Below are positions 1-8,518 of a DNA stretch of 64,000 nucleotides, in pieces. The stretch spans positions 248,001-312,000 of the forward strand of contig CAWFMB010000016.1 in the NCBI GenBank assembly GCA_963816685.1, written 5' to 3'. Numbering within the stretch: the first letter of the stretch is position 1; each line of letters begins with the position of its first letter. This DNA is from CAVYUC01 sp963816685. Lineage in GTDB: Bacteria; Bacteroidota; Bacteroidia; Bacteroidales; Prolixibacteraceae. The notes under the pieces are model-generated. The model worked only from the letters and a program-made list of their open reading frames with translations. It did not search any database and had not been told where the DNA came from. A program made the position numbers and the translations under genes.

Positions 1-832
1 TGTATCCCTCGGGCCGGGGTTGCAGCGGAACAAAATTCAACACTTCAGAAAGCCAGTTACAGATTTCTGCATCAGCAGTATTTTCGATTTTTGAGGGCCA
101 GAATCTCCCGTTATAATCAAGTCGCGAAATTCCGGGAACCAGCAAACCGATATGATCCTGCGAACCGGAAACATAATCGGAACCGGGCGGATTTTCGGCG
201 CCAAAAAGAAGCTGTGCGTTTCGAATTGGATCGCCTTCGGGAATCCGCCCGTTCCACAGTTCAATTCCCACTTTGCGTGAACTTGTAGCCATTCCCGAGC
301 GATCGTTAAAATCGATGGAGGGCCAGATTTGAGCTACCACAACCGAACCGGGATAAACCCCGGAAACCCATGGCTGATCGATCCAGCCACCGGCCAGGCA
401 AACCCGGTACGGAAATTTCAAATCTTGTTTCGATGAAGAACTTGAACGGGCTGGCAACCCTTTCCCAGGTATTCGATCCAAAACAATCAATTCAACATTG
501 TTTTTTTCACAAAGCTGTTTTTTTTCAGGAGTAAATCCATCATGATTAACCACAAAAACATCTGGTTTCAATGCCCTCATATCACTCTCAAAATCGAGCA
601 TTCCCATTCCGGAAGCAACATTTGCCTTTTCAACATACCGGATTGCACCCACCATATATTTTCGTTCTTCCTGCGAAAAATAAGGTGCCTTTCCTTTCAA
701 TTGTTTTAAATTCTCATCCTGCCCTACATAAACATGCAGTTTTCCGAATTGTGCTGCGGTTTTAAAAAATTCAATATGTCCGGCATGCAACAAATCAAAG
801 CAGCCGCTTACCATCACTGTTTTTTCCTTCAT
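1..832 (-). CDS. Nucleotidyltransferase fused to GHMP-kinase-like domain (partial, 3' end off the window)
   Basis: My own translation from ATG at 832 stays open to the left edge (277 codons). The N-terminus has the cytidylyltransferase-like fold signature: GCFDLLHAGH, with HAGH at residues 16-19, which binds the nucleotide phosphates. The second part begins near a stretch reading RVCLAGGWIDQPW and later has SGMATSSRK; these resemble the substrate loop and the Gly/Ser-rich phosphate loop of GHMP sugar kinases. The expected role is activation of a sugar (phosphorylation plus nucleotidyl transfer) in the cytoplasm. It starts 25 bp after the epimerase gene stops, so the two are almost certainly one operon making a nucleotide-activated sugar. 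The exact sugar cannot be told. The nucleotidyltransferase half is clear; the kinase half is a family-level inference because the C-terminus is missing. Confidence 0.75.
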   Translation of the reverse strand, partial: MKEKTVMVSGCFDLLHAGHIEFFKTAAQFGKLHVYVGQDENLKQLKGKAPYFSQEERKYMVGAIRYVEKANVASGMGMLDFESDMRALKPDVFVVNHDGFTPEKKQLCEKNNVELIVLDRIPGKGLPARSSSSSKQDLKFPYRVCLAGGWIDQPWVSGVYPGSVVVAQIWPSIDFNDRSGMATSSRKVGIELWNGRIPEGDPIRNAQLLFGAENPPGSDYVSGSQDHIGLLVPGISRLDYNGRFWPSKIENTADAEICNWLSEVLNFVPLQPRPEGY

Positions 833-857
833 TCAGTATTCAGTCTCTTTAATCAGG

Positions 858-1838
858 CTAAAAGCGGTTCGTATTGTTTACCATTTGTTCTTTTATCCAG
901 TCGTAGGTTTTTTTCATACCATCCTTAAGCGGATATGAAGGTGCCCAATTCAGATATTGTTTTATCAGTGTATTGTCGCTGTTTCGTCCACGCACACCTT
1001 TGGGCGCATTCAAATCGTAGGTTCGTTTCAATTTAAATCCGGCAATGTTTTCAACAATATCCACCAGCTGGTTAATGGAAACCATTTCGTCGCTGCCCAG
1101 GTTAATTGGTTCTTCAATATCGCTGTACATGATCTTAAGGATTCCTTCCACACATTCGTCGATATACATAAACGAACGGGTTTGTTCACCGTCTCCCCAG
1201 ATATTAATTTCATCTTTCCCGTACAATTCCCCTTCAATTACTTTCCGGCACATGGCAGCCGGTGCTTTTTCGCGCCCGCCATCGAAGGTTCCAAACGGAC
1301 CGTAAACATTGTGAAACCGGGCCACCCGGGCAATCAATCCATAATCTTCCATAAAATGGCGGCACATTCTTTCCGAAAAAAGCTTTTCCCAGCCATACCC
1401 GTCTTCTGCCAAAGCCGGATAAGCATCTGCTTCTTTCAATCCCGGGTTATCCACATCTGTTTGTTTTTCGCCGTTGTATACACATGCCGATGAAGCATAA
1501 AAAAAACGGGTAACTCCCAAATCCCGGGCTGCCATTAACAAGTGGGTGTTTATCAAAACACTGAGCATACAATCAGCCTTGTGTGTTTCAATAAATCCCA
1601 TACCGCCCATATCAGCCGCAAGATTAAACACTTCGTTCAAACCATTTACTGCAGCATAACAATTTTCTTTTTCGTTTAAATCCAGTACAAGATTTTCGCA
1701 ATCATCGTGAACCTGATACCATTTTGTGATCGGTTTTTTATCCACTACCCGCACAAAATATCCCTTGTCAGTCAATTTGCGGGCAAGGTGACCGCCAATA
1801 AAACCACCGCCACCTGCCACTAATATTCGTTTTTTCAT
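858..1838 (-). CDS. GDP-mannose 3,5-epimerase-like NAD-dependent epimerase
   Basis: This 326-residue extended SDR starts with the NAD-binding Rossmann motif GGGGFIGGHL. It resembles plant GDP-mannose 3,5-epimerase closely: NLAADMGGMGF, SSAC (Cys119), YxxxK (Tyr148, Lys152), RFHNVYGPFG, GGREKAPAAM (Lys191), WGDGEQTRSF, and NLGSDEMVS near the end. The spacing of Cys119, Tyr148, Lys152 and Lys191 equals that of the plant catalytic residues Cys145, Tyr174, Lys178 and Lys217 (constant offset 26). It should therefore epimerise a GDP-hexose at C3/C5, or a close relative such as a GDP-heptose. It is the first gene of a two-gene unit with the downstream nucleotidyltransferase-kinase. The fold assignment is very secure; the substrate is inferred from recalled family sequences. 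Confidence 0.88.
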   Translation of the reverse strand: MKKRILVAGGGGFIGGHLARKLTDKGYFVRVVDKKPITKWYQVHDDCENLVLDLNEKENCYAAVNGLNEVFNLAADMGGMGFIETHKADCMLSVLINTHLLMAARDLGVTRFFYASSACVYNGEKQTDVDNPGLKEADAYPALAEDGYGWEKLFSERMCRHFMEDYGLIARVARFHNVYGPFGTFDGGREKAPAAMCRKVIEGELYGKDEINIWGDGEQTRSFMYIDECVEGILKIMYSDIEEPINLGSDEMVSINQLVDIVENIAGFKLKRTYDLNAPKGVRGRNSDNTLIKQYLNWAPSYPLKDGMKKTYDWIKEQMVNNTNRF

Positions 1839-2580
1839 TTTCTTTGATTTTAACTTTCACTGCAAATATTGTCAATCTTTTTAAGCCCTGCAACACCGGA
1901 ATCTGCCAACAACTCCATTCAAGGTTTTGTCCGAAATAAAACAGGTTGGGAAACATAAACAGACCGGCAACAGCCGGATAAAATATTTCAACTTCATTTT
2001 TTCCAGGAAGTATGGTAAAAAATCCGGGCCTTCATCATTTTCACAGGAAAGCTTTGAGAGAATCCTCCTGTACGGCTTTGATAAAATAAAATCCGCTGAA
2101 TCATGAACCAGAGGCCTGAAAACCAAAACGTCTCATTATGTATTGATTAAGCAAAAGATTTACATTCAATGGATTTCGCTAAAGAATTAGAATTTTTAAT
2201 CCCTACAGTATAACCTGCTCTGCAAATCTGAGAGAATATTACAGAGGGTTCAAAAAGGGAATTGGGAGGTTCTAACTCCGTATTAAATTCGTATTAAACT
2301 CACATTAAATTCGCACTAAATTCGCGTTTTTGCGAATTTAGTACGAATTTAGTACGAGTTTAGTACGAGTTTAGTACGAAGACAATATATATTTAGGATA
2401 GCGATGACACGGTTGAATACAGGGGAAATCATCTGACAGAATTTAAATTTCACCAGCAAAATTCTGATTTGTGTACTTTCGTTAAAATAATTAACTTACA
2501 TCACTTGTTAAACAACTTTTAGTATAAGGATCATTTTACCGGAACATGATAATAAACCTCTTAAATCACTTTTAATTTAG
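1839..2580. other. Intergenic region between divergent genes
   Basis: This gap of about 740 bp separates the leftward epimerase operon from the rightward histidine kinase operon and must hold both promoters. I see no convincing gene. A leftward 81-codon open frame (1881-2126) has no recognisable domain and is probably chance. The one striking structure is the repeat hairpin at 2276-2380, described separately. A sequence TACTTTCG at about 2474-2481 resembles a degenerate -7 element and could serve the histidine kinase gene. Confidence 0.6.
2276..2380. repeat. Element A: inverted arms of four 11-bp units around a T5 loop
   Basis: The left arm is four consecutive 11-mers: TATTAAATTCG (2281), TATTAAACTCA (2292), CATTAAATTCG (2303) and CACTAAATTCG (2314), then CG and TTTTT. 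The right arm (2332-2380) is the reverse complement pattern, with unit TACTAAACTCG/TACTAAATTCG again four times at 11-bp spacing. Single-stranded, it could fold into a hairpin of about 48 bp. The centre reads ATTCGCG-TTTTT-GCGAAT. It lies about 200 bp upstream of the histidine kinase start and is too long and too regular for an ordinary terminator. Confidence 0.9.
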
Positions 2581-4137
2581 ATGAAAAAAAAATCAGATTT
2601 CAGAGCCGGGCACGATAAGGATATGGACCTCTATCGCTTATCGAATGGCGAAACCAGTGAAGAAATGGAATCGTTTTACAGAAACATGACCGACAATATT
2701 CCCGCAATTATCTGGATGACCCAAAAGGATGGTTCCTGCATTTATCTGAACAGGCTTTGGTACGATTTTACCGGTCAAAAGCCGGAACAGGCATTGGGTT
2801 TCGGTTGGCTGGATGCCATTCATCCGGATGATAGAAAAAATGCATTAAATACTTTTCTGGAGGTCAATAAAAAAGAGGGATTTGTAAGCATTGAGTACCG
2901 GCTGAAAGACAAAAAAGGAGAATATAAATGGCACCAGGATTCAGGCCAGCCAGTTTTTAAACATGGTGAATTTGATGGCTACATAGGCATTGTAATTGAT
3001 ATTCACAGCAGAAAGCAGGCCGAAGAAACCTTACGCCAAAGCGAAGCATGGTACAAAACCTACGCTGAAGCAATGCCTCAAATGGCATTTATTGCTGATC
3101 CGGAAGGAAATATAATTTATTACAACCAGCGTTGGTTCAATTACACTGCCGGAATGGAAGGTACCACAGGCTGGGGATGGATGGATAAACCCATACACCA
3201 TCCCGATGATCTGGAACGAACCATTGAAAAATGGACCCACTCCTTAAAAACAGGGGAACCTTACGAAATTGAATACCGGTTGCGCCGGTACGACGGACAG
3301 TACCGCTGGCATTTGGGAAGAGCAATGCCGGTAACAAATCATGAAGGTAAAACAGAACTTTGGATAGGCACAAACACAGATATCCACCAGCAAAAAACCA
3401 CAGAAAACAGCCTTGAAGAAGCCATTGCAAACCTCGAAAGTAAAAATCAGAAACTCCGGAAAGCCCGGAAACTGCGCCAAAGCCTTCTGAATATTATCGC
3501 TCATGATTTAAGAGGTCCCATCGGAAACATGTTCCTGACACTCGACATCCTCGATTCTGTTAAAGAACAAAAAGATCGGGAAATGATACTTGCCAACCTG
3601 CGGAAAATGGTAATTCAACAGGAAAAAATTATAGAAGGTTTATCTGAAATTGTGCAGGTGGAAACTTTCGAAAAGGCCCGGTATATGAAAATAAACCTGC
3701 AGAAGATTACCGACGAAATTATTAATGAATTCCAAAATACACTTGAAAAACTGGATGCCCGGATAATCTGCGACTTCAACGACCTCCCGGTAATTGTGCA
3801 TGTTGAAAGTTTCGTTTTCAGCATATTAAAAAATCTGATATCCAATGCAATTAAATATCGTTCTGAAGACAGGCCACCAAAGATTGAAATTAAAAGCAAA
3901 AGACAAGACAATTATGCACTGATTGAAATTAAAGATAATGGAAGCGGCATCGATTTAAAGAGATACAGCAAAAACCTTTTTCAGCCTTTTCAAAGATTCA
4001 GCAGTAAAGAAGAAGGAACCGGTATCGGACTTTATATTGTTAAAAATTTAATTGAAGGAAATGACGGGAAAATCAAAGTTAAAAGTCAGCCAGGTACCGG
4101 AACCACTTTTTTTTGTTACTTTAAAGAATTTGAATAA
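2581..4137 (+). CDS. PAS-PAS sensor histidine kinase
   Basis: This 518-residue protein has two PAS/PAC domains (about residues 30-150 and 155-280; the PAC ends read YRLKDKKGEYKWHQD and YRLRRYDGQYRWH), a short coiled linker, a HisKA dimerisation helix with phospho-acceptor His308 in the context IIAHDLRGP, and a HATPase domain. The N box is NLISNAIKYR, the G1 box DNGSGID and the G2 box GTGIGLYIV. No transmembrane segment or signal peptide is visible, so it is a soluble sensor, possibly binding a small ligand or cofactor in its PAS domains. No response regulator is encoded nearby, so its partner is elsewhere. The next gene follows after 53 bp on the same strand. The start at ATG 2581 has no strong ribosome-binding site. 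Confidence 0.93.
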   Translation: MKKKSDFRAGHDKDMDLYRLSNGETSEEMESFYRNMTDNIPAIIWMTQKDGSCIYLNRLWYDFTGQKPEQALGFGWLDAIHPDDRKNALNTFLEVNKKEGFVSIEYRLKDKKGEYKWHQDSGQPVFKHGEFDGYIGIVIDIHSRKQAEETLRQSEAWYKTYAEAMPQMAFIADPEGNIIYYNQRWFNYTAGMEGTTGWGWMDKPIHHPDDLERTIEKWTHSLKTGEPYEIEYRLRRYDGQYRWHLGRAMPVTNHEGKTELWIGTNTDIHQQKTTENSLEEAIANLESKNQKLRKARKLRQSLLNIIAHDLRGPIGNMFLTLDILDSVKEQKDREMILANLRKMVIQQEKIIEGLSEIVQVETFEKARYMKINLQKITDEIINEFQNTLEKLDARIICDFNDLPVIVHVESFVFSILKNLISNAIKYRSEDRPPKIEIKSKRQDNYALIEIKDNGSGIDLKRYSKNLFQPFQRFSSKEEGTGIGLYIVKNLIEGNDGKIKVKSQPGTGTTFFCYFKEFE

Positions 4138-4190
4138 ACGTAAACAAAACGACATGAGTGAGTTGTTATATCACTAACAGAAAATAAACA

Positions 4191-4838
4191 ATGAACGAAC
4201 TTTTTATAAAAAGACTGAACCAACCAGGAACGGGTACTCTTGCCGAGGCTGAAAACCTACTTGAAAAACAAACCATTTCCAATTCATTAAATGTTTTAAA
4301 CTGGACCAAATTCTCCTACCGTCCGAATGTAAGTTTCAGAATTGCCCACACCGGATACGAAATCTGGCTTCAATACCAGGTCAGTGAAAAACATATTATT
4401 GCACTTGAAACACGCACAAATGGAGACGTTTATAAAGACAGCTGTGTGGAATTCTTTATCTCTTTTGATAAAAAAAATTATTACAATTTTGAATTTAACT
4501 GTATTGGTACAATTCACCTGGCATATGGTGAAGGAAGAAAAAACAGGAAATTTGTGAATCCGGAAACTGTTGAAAAAATTGAAATCAAATCTTCTTTGGG
4601 AAACCAACCTTTTGAAGAAAAAACCGGGAATTTCAACTGGGAAATAATGATCCGGATTCCGCTGGAAAGTTTTGCCTTTGATAATATAAAGTCGCTGAAT
4701 GAATTGAAAGCAACTGCCAACTTTTACAAATGCGGTGACAACTCCTCAGTACCACATTTTGTAACCTGGAATCCGGTGAAAACAGAACAACCGGATTACC
4801 ACCGGCCTGAATTTTTCGGAAAGGTGAGATTTGAATAA
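4191..4838 (+). CDS. Carbohydrate-binding family 9-like protein
   Basis: This 215-residue protein matches the CBM9-like beta-sandwich common in Bacteroidota: an early Trp (NWTKFSY), then IWLQYQV, KDSCVEFFISFD, YYNFEFN, a WEIMIRIPLESF strand, and ATANFYKCG followed by HFVTWNP. Proteins of this type bind sugars or oligosaccharides and usually act alone or as modules of secreted enzymes. No signal peptide is seen at the N-terminus (MNELFIKRLNQ), so location is uncertain. It sits between a sensor kinase and a permease on the same strand with short gaps (53 and 18 bp), suggesting co-transcription, but a functional link is only inferred. Confidence 0.8.
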   Translation: MNELFIKRLNQPGTGTLAEAENLLEKQTISNSLNVLNWTKFSYRPNVSFRIAHTGYEIWLQYQVSEKHIIALETRTNGDVYKDSCVEFFISFDKKNYYNFEFNCIGTIHLAYGEGRKNRKFVNPETVEKIEIKSSLGNQPFEEKTGNFNWEIMIRIPLESFAFDNIKSLNELKATANFYKCGDNSSVPHFVTWNPVKTEQPDYHRPEFFGKVRFE

Positions 4839-4856
4839 TTATTATAACGGAACATT

Positions 4857-5954
4857 ATGGAGCAAAAATCCTTTACGTTTCAAAAGGCAGCCAATATTTT
4901 GATAATTATTGTGCTGGGGTACATCATTTTAAAACAGGGAAAATTTATCATTGCCCCAATTTCATTTGCAGTGCTGTTTACAATCATGTTGCAGCCGCTT
5001 TGCAATTTTTATGAGCGCCTGGTAAAACATAAAGTACCGGCTATTTTACTCACGCTTTTAAGTGTAATTATTGGACTTGGAATTGTTGTTACTCTTTTTT
5101 CGGTGCAACTAACAACTATAATTAACAACCTTGAAAATATAACCGGAAAAATCAGTGAAGGGCTGCAACAAATATTCAACTGGCTCAATACCCATCTTGA
5201 TCTTCAAAAATCGGATATCAAACAAAACATTCCGAAACTGGCTGACAACACGATGAATTTCGTTCAGAGAGGAATATCCTCTTTAACTACTTTCATTTTC
5301 AACCTGTTCTTTATCATCCTTTTGATCTTCTTTCTTCTTTGGTACCAGGATAGTTTTAAAAAGTTCATACTCATTGAGACGAGAAAAAGCAAGCGTGAAA
5401 AGACAGGTAAAATCCTGAATAAAATTCAGAGAACAATGCAAAAGTACCTTTACGGAATCTTGCTGGTCATTGGAATTCTGGCCGTTTTAAACAGCGTGGG
5501 ATTGCTGATTATTGGTATTGATTATGCGATATTCTGGGGTATACTTGCTGCATTCCTTGCGGTTATTCCGTATATCGGCACAACACTGGGTGGAACCCTG
5601 CCGTTTTTGTATGCTGTGGCAACAGCTGATAACTGGTGGCAGCCCGCAGCTGTTGTTGGCATGTATGTCATAATACAAAATATTGAGGGGAATATAATCA
5701 CTCCGAAAGTAGTGGGGAGCAGTGTATCTGTTAATCCGTTATTTGCGTTGGTGGCCATTATTTTTGGTGGTTTTATCTGGGGAATTTCAGGAATTGTGCT
5801 GGCAATTCCTGTCATCGGCATCATTAAAATAATTTTAAACCACAGCAACCGCACCAAACCACTGGCTTTTTTAATCAGCAATAAAATTCATAAGGAAGAT
5901 GATGCTTTCTGGGAAAGAATGGATGATGATATGTACAGGCTAAATGATAAATAA
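4857..5954 (+). CDS. AI-2E family transporter (TqsA/PerM-like permease)
   Basis: This 365-residue inner-membrane protein has about seven or eight hydrophobic helices in the AI-2E arrangement: an N-terminal helical pair, a long soluble stretch (about 85-135), then the pore helices with IPYIGTTLGGTLPF and the QNIEGNIITPKVVGSSVSVNPL signature. Members include exporters of small molecules and Na+(Li+)/H+ antiporters, so the substrate is not predictable. It follows the CBM9-like gene by 18 bp and is probably the last gene of the unit, since a strong palindrome lies right at its stop codon. Confidence 0.9.
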   Translation: MEQKSFTFQKAANILIIIVLGYIILKQGKFIIAPISFAVLFTIMLQPLCNFYERLVKHKVPAILLTLLSVIIGLGIVVTLFSVQLTTIINNLENITGKISEGLQQIFNWLNTHLDLQKSDIKQNIPKLADNTMNFVQRGISSLTTFIFNLFFIILLIFFLLWYQDSFKKFILIETRKSKREKTGKILNKIQRTMQKYLYGILLVIGILAVLNSVGLLIIGIDYAIFWGILAAFLAVIPYIGTTLGGTLPFLYAVATADNWWQPAAVVGMYVIIQNIEGNIITPKVVGSSVSVNPLFALVAIIFGGFIWGISGIVLAIPVIGIIKIILNHSNRTKPLAFLISNKIHKEDDAFWERMDDDMYRLNDK

Positions 5955-5990
5955 ATTCATCTGCCTTGTTCAAAACAGATGAATTTATTT
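5949..5990. terminator. Bidirectional terminator between convergent genes
   Basis: A perfect 15-bp inverted repeat (AAATAAATTCATCTG and its complement) with a 12-nt loop overlaps the stop codon of the AI-2E gene. It precedes the 3' end of the leftward xylanase gene at 6006. Both ends are A/T-rich, so the hairpin is followed by U-runs in either direction. Confidence 0.75.
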
Positions 5991-6005
5991 ACAGGAGCAA
6001 AATCT

Positions 6006-7274
6006 TTACTTTTCAAATTCGGCGACTACATTTCCTGTAGCTTTTGTCAGGTTCACTTCTTTTGATTTTCCATCCACGGTAATTTTATATTTGCCATAAA
6101 ATGCAGGAACAGTGAATTCGCCGCTGCCGTTTGTTTTTCCGCTTTCATTTGTCCACCATTCCTTAAAAATCAAATTCTGATATGCTTTTGCAGCCGGAGT
6201 AGGTGACCAGTCTCTTTTATAAAGCGATGAAGCAGGAATCCAGTTTGCCCCTTCCCAGAAACCCCACATTAAAATTCCGGCAACTGCAGGTTGAGCAAAA
6301 CAGATTTTGTAGTAATCCACGATATCCCGGGCTTTTTGCTGCTCTTCTTCCTCTGTCATTTTTAAATTGCGGTTGTTCATGTATTTCGAACGTTGCCCCG
6401 GAAGATTGAATTCAGTAATTTTTATGGGCAGATTAAATTGTGAAAGAGAATCAAGTGCATTTTTTAAAGCAACACGATCAAAACTTTCTCCATGAAGATG
6501 TCCCTGTACACCAATTCCGTTAATTGGAACTCCCTGTTTTTGCAACAGGCGAATCTGAGCCATATATTCCGGTAGTTTATTCCCCGTAAGTACATCGTAA
6601 TCATTCAAATACAGCTTTATTAAAGGATCACCGTTATGTGCCCACTGTGCCATTTTTTTTGTAATATCGGGACCCAGCCGCTCTTCATAATAATTGCCAT
6701 GAATCATTTCGTTGTTTAAGTCATATTCAGAAAACCGGCCTTTATAACGGGAAGTAACAGTTTCAGCACGGTTTTTCAACGTCTGCTCCAATTCCTCATC
6801 TGAAAGTTCCTTTACCCAGGGCTGAACAAATTTTTCGATTCCCCAAAACAAATTGTGCCCGCGCAACGGGATGTTGTTTTCATCAGTCCATTGCAGCATT
6901 GCATCAATTATATCATAACGCACCTCCCCTTTATTCCGTTCCATATTCCCCCATTTCACAGCATTTTCAGTAACTGCCGAATTGAAATTTTCGAGGAATT
7001 TTTCCTTGTATTGCTGCTGGTCAGCTTCCGAAGCGCGGCCATTAAAAATTCCGTCGCTTATTGCACAACCAAACAAGAATTCATGTTTCTGTTGTTCCAC
7101 GGTAACTTTTGCCCCGGGGTTTGCCTTCACTGTAATTTTACCTATCCGGTTTTCAGCAACAGATTTATCGATGTCGGTTTGTTGCGCTGTAAGTTGCACT
7201 ACAGAAAGCAGCAGAAATACTGCAATACAAACAGATGTTATTTTTCTACTCGGATTTATTAATTTCATGATCAA
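6006..7274 (-). CDS. Secreted endo-1,4-beta-xylanase, GH10
   Basis: This 422-residue protein has an N-terminal signal peptide (hydrophobic core about residues 13-27, ending LTAQQ), an about 30-residue lead, and a GH10 barrel. The acid/base is Glu189 in DLNNEMIH and the nucleophile Glu288 in KITEFNLP; RGHNLFWG and MWGFWEGANWIP are further family marks. It should cleave internal beta-1,4-xylosyl bonds of xylan outside the cell or in the periplasm. A short C-terminal beta-rich piece (about 380-422) follows the barrel, as in many Bacteroidota homologues. It lies 35 bp downstream of the sugar permease gene on the same strand, so export, cleavage and uptake are likely linked. The start could also be the second Met at residue 3. 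Confidence 0.93.
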   Translation of the reverse strand: MIMKLINPSRKITSVCIAVFLLLSVVQLTAQQTDIDKSVAENRIGKITVKANPGAKVTVEQQKHEFLFGCAISDGIFNGRASEADQQQYKEKFLENFNSAVTENAVKWGNMERNKGEVRYDIIDAMLQWTDENNIPLRGHNLFWGIEKFVQPWVKELSDEELEQTLKNRAETVTSRYKGRFSEYDLNNEMIHGNYYEERLGPDITKKMAQWAHNGDPLIKLYLNDYDVLTGNKLPEYMAQIRLLQKQGVPINGIGVQGHLHGESFDRVALKNALDSLSQFNLPIKITEFNLPGQRSKYMNNRNLKMTEEEEQQKARDIVDYYKICFAQPAVAGILMWGFWEGANWIPASSLYKRDWSPTPAAKAYQNLIFKEWWTNESGKTNGSGEFTVPAFYGKYKITVDGKSKEVNLTKATGNVVAEFEK

Positions 7275-7309
7275 TAAAATTTTAGTAATTATTTTTCGGA
7301 TAAATTATT

Positions 7310-8311
7310 TTAATATAATCGCGCCATTATAATCAGGGCCAGTCCAACTACAAATAAAAGAAACATAGCAGTAAGCAAACCGGTAACTCCTTTTGCACCT
7401 TTAAATTCCTTCCAAATGAACACGCCCCAAAGTGCAGCAATTAAAGTAGCTCCCTGGCCCAGTCCATAAGATATCGCAAAACCGGCCTGCTCGGCAGCTA
7501 TAATGTTGAGCGTCATTCCAAGGCTCCAGATAGCTCCACCCAAAATGCCGGTAAGGTGCAACTTCACATCACCTTTAACAAAATAATCTTTGTATGTTAC
7601 TTTTTCACCGGTGAGCGGCTTATACATAAATATTGTATTCCATACAAAATTGGAAACAAGCAGGCCAACTGCAAAAATCACAGAAGCCGTATAAGGTGTA
7701 AGTTTTCCTTCCACAGGATTTACAAAATCAGTAACCATTGAAGCTGCAACAAAACGGTAGAAAAAGCCCATTAAAAACCCTGCAAGCAATGAAATTACAA
7801 TTCCTTTGGCCGAAGTTATGGAAGAAGAACCCGGCAGTCTCCGGTATGCAAGTGCATCAAGAATAATAGCAAGTGTAACAAGTGCCACTCCCGAAAATAA
7901 GATAACCGGATTTCCAACCGGAGTGGCTGCATAATTGGTTATAACTCCCAGGATGAGAGCAAGTCCGATTCCAATTGGAAAGGCAACCGCCATTCCAGCA
8001 ATAGCAATGGCTGCAACTAAAAGTATGTTTGCAATGTTAAAAATCACCCCTCCAAGAAAAGCAGAAAACAGGGAGATAAAACTTGCCTGCGAAAGATCGG
8101 CAATAAACCCACGACCTTCATTGCCGGTACTTCCGGCGGTAAAAGCCAAAATCAAAGCAAGCAGTAAAACACCAATGGCATAATCCCAGTAAAACAACTG
8201 GAATGGCCACTTTTTTTGAGCCAGTTTCTGTGTATTTGCCCACGATCCCCAACACAACATCGTAATAAAAGCAAGAACAACTGCCCAACCATATGAATGT
8301 ATTATAACCAT
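7310..8311 (-). CDS. DMT-superfamily sugar permease (GRP/ureide-permease type)
   Basis: This 333-residue membrane protein has about ten hydrophobic helices in two repeated halves. The early motif WGSWANTQKL followed by FQLFYWDYAIG marks the glucose/ribose-porter and ureide-permease branch of the drug/metabolite transporter superfamily. It probably imports a small sugar or related metabolite by proton coupling. As first gene before the xylanase (35-bp gap), a pentose or short xylo-oligosaccharide is a reasonable guess, but the sequence alone does not show it. Upstream lies a shared 207-bp divergent control region. Confidence 0.8.
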   Translation of the reverse strand: MVIIHSYGWAVVLAFITMLCWGSWANTQKLAQKKWPFQLFYWDYAIGVLLLALILAFTAGSTGNEGRGFIADLSQASFISLFSAFLGGVIFNIANILLVAAIAIAGMAVAFPIGIGLALILGVITNYAATPVGNPVILFSGVALVTLAIILDALAYRRLPGSSSITSAKGIVISLLAGFLMGFFYRFVAASMVTDFVNPVEGKLTPYTASVIFAVGLLVSNFVWNTIFMYKPLTGEKVTYKDYFVKGDVKLHLTGILGGAIWSLGMTLNIIAAEQAGFAISYGLGQGATLIAALWGVFIWKEFKGAKGVTGLLTAMFLLFVVGLALIIMARLY

Positions 8312-8424
8312 GATAATAAATTTAGTTTCAGTTTAAGTTCAATTTCAACAAACCGGTTGTTTAAAAAACAGACTCGAAAATAAAGTAATACAAATATTCA
8401 TAATTTATCTGATTTGAACAATCA

Positions 8425-8452
8425 TTTGCACAAAAGGGCTGCATTAAATTTG
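8425..8452 (+). promoter_or_regulatory. Bacteroidota-type promoter for the DUF1295-peroxiredoxin unit
   Basis: A -33 TTTG (8425-8428) and a -7 TAAATTTG (8445-8452) are separated by 16 bp, close to the phylum consensus TTTG-N17-TAnnTTTG. Transcription would begin near 8458, giving a 60-nt leader before the TTG start at 8519. Confidence 0.6.
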
Positions 8453-8518
8453 CCGCATATAATCAAAAGAGCGATTTGTTTGTTGAATATTTCACAATAA
8501 AGAATTAAACATAGCATT

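Noticed and set aside
957..1493. 178-codon rightward open frame inside the epimerase gene
   Set aside because: It is antisense to a gene with all catalytic residues conserved; its translation is low-information and has no family match that I recognise.
1881..2126. Leftward 81-codon gene upstream of the epimerase gene
   Set aside because: No recognisable domain or start signal; only an internal signal-peptide-like stretch by chance. It could be revisited if conserved in relatives.
2276..2380. CRISPR array
   Set aside because: The units are contiguous 11-mers without spacers and are arranged in inverted arms; no cas genes are in the window.
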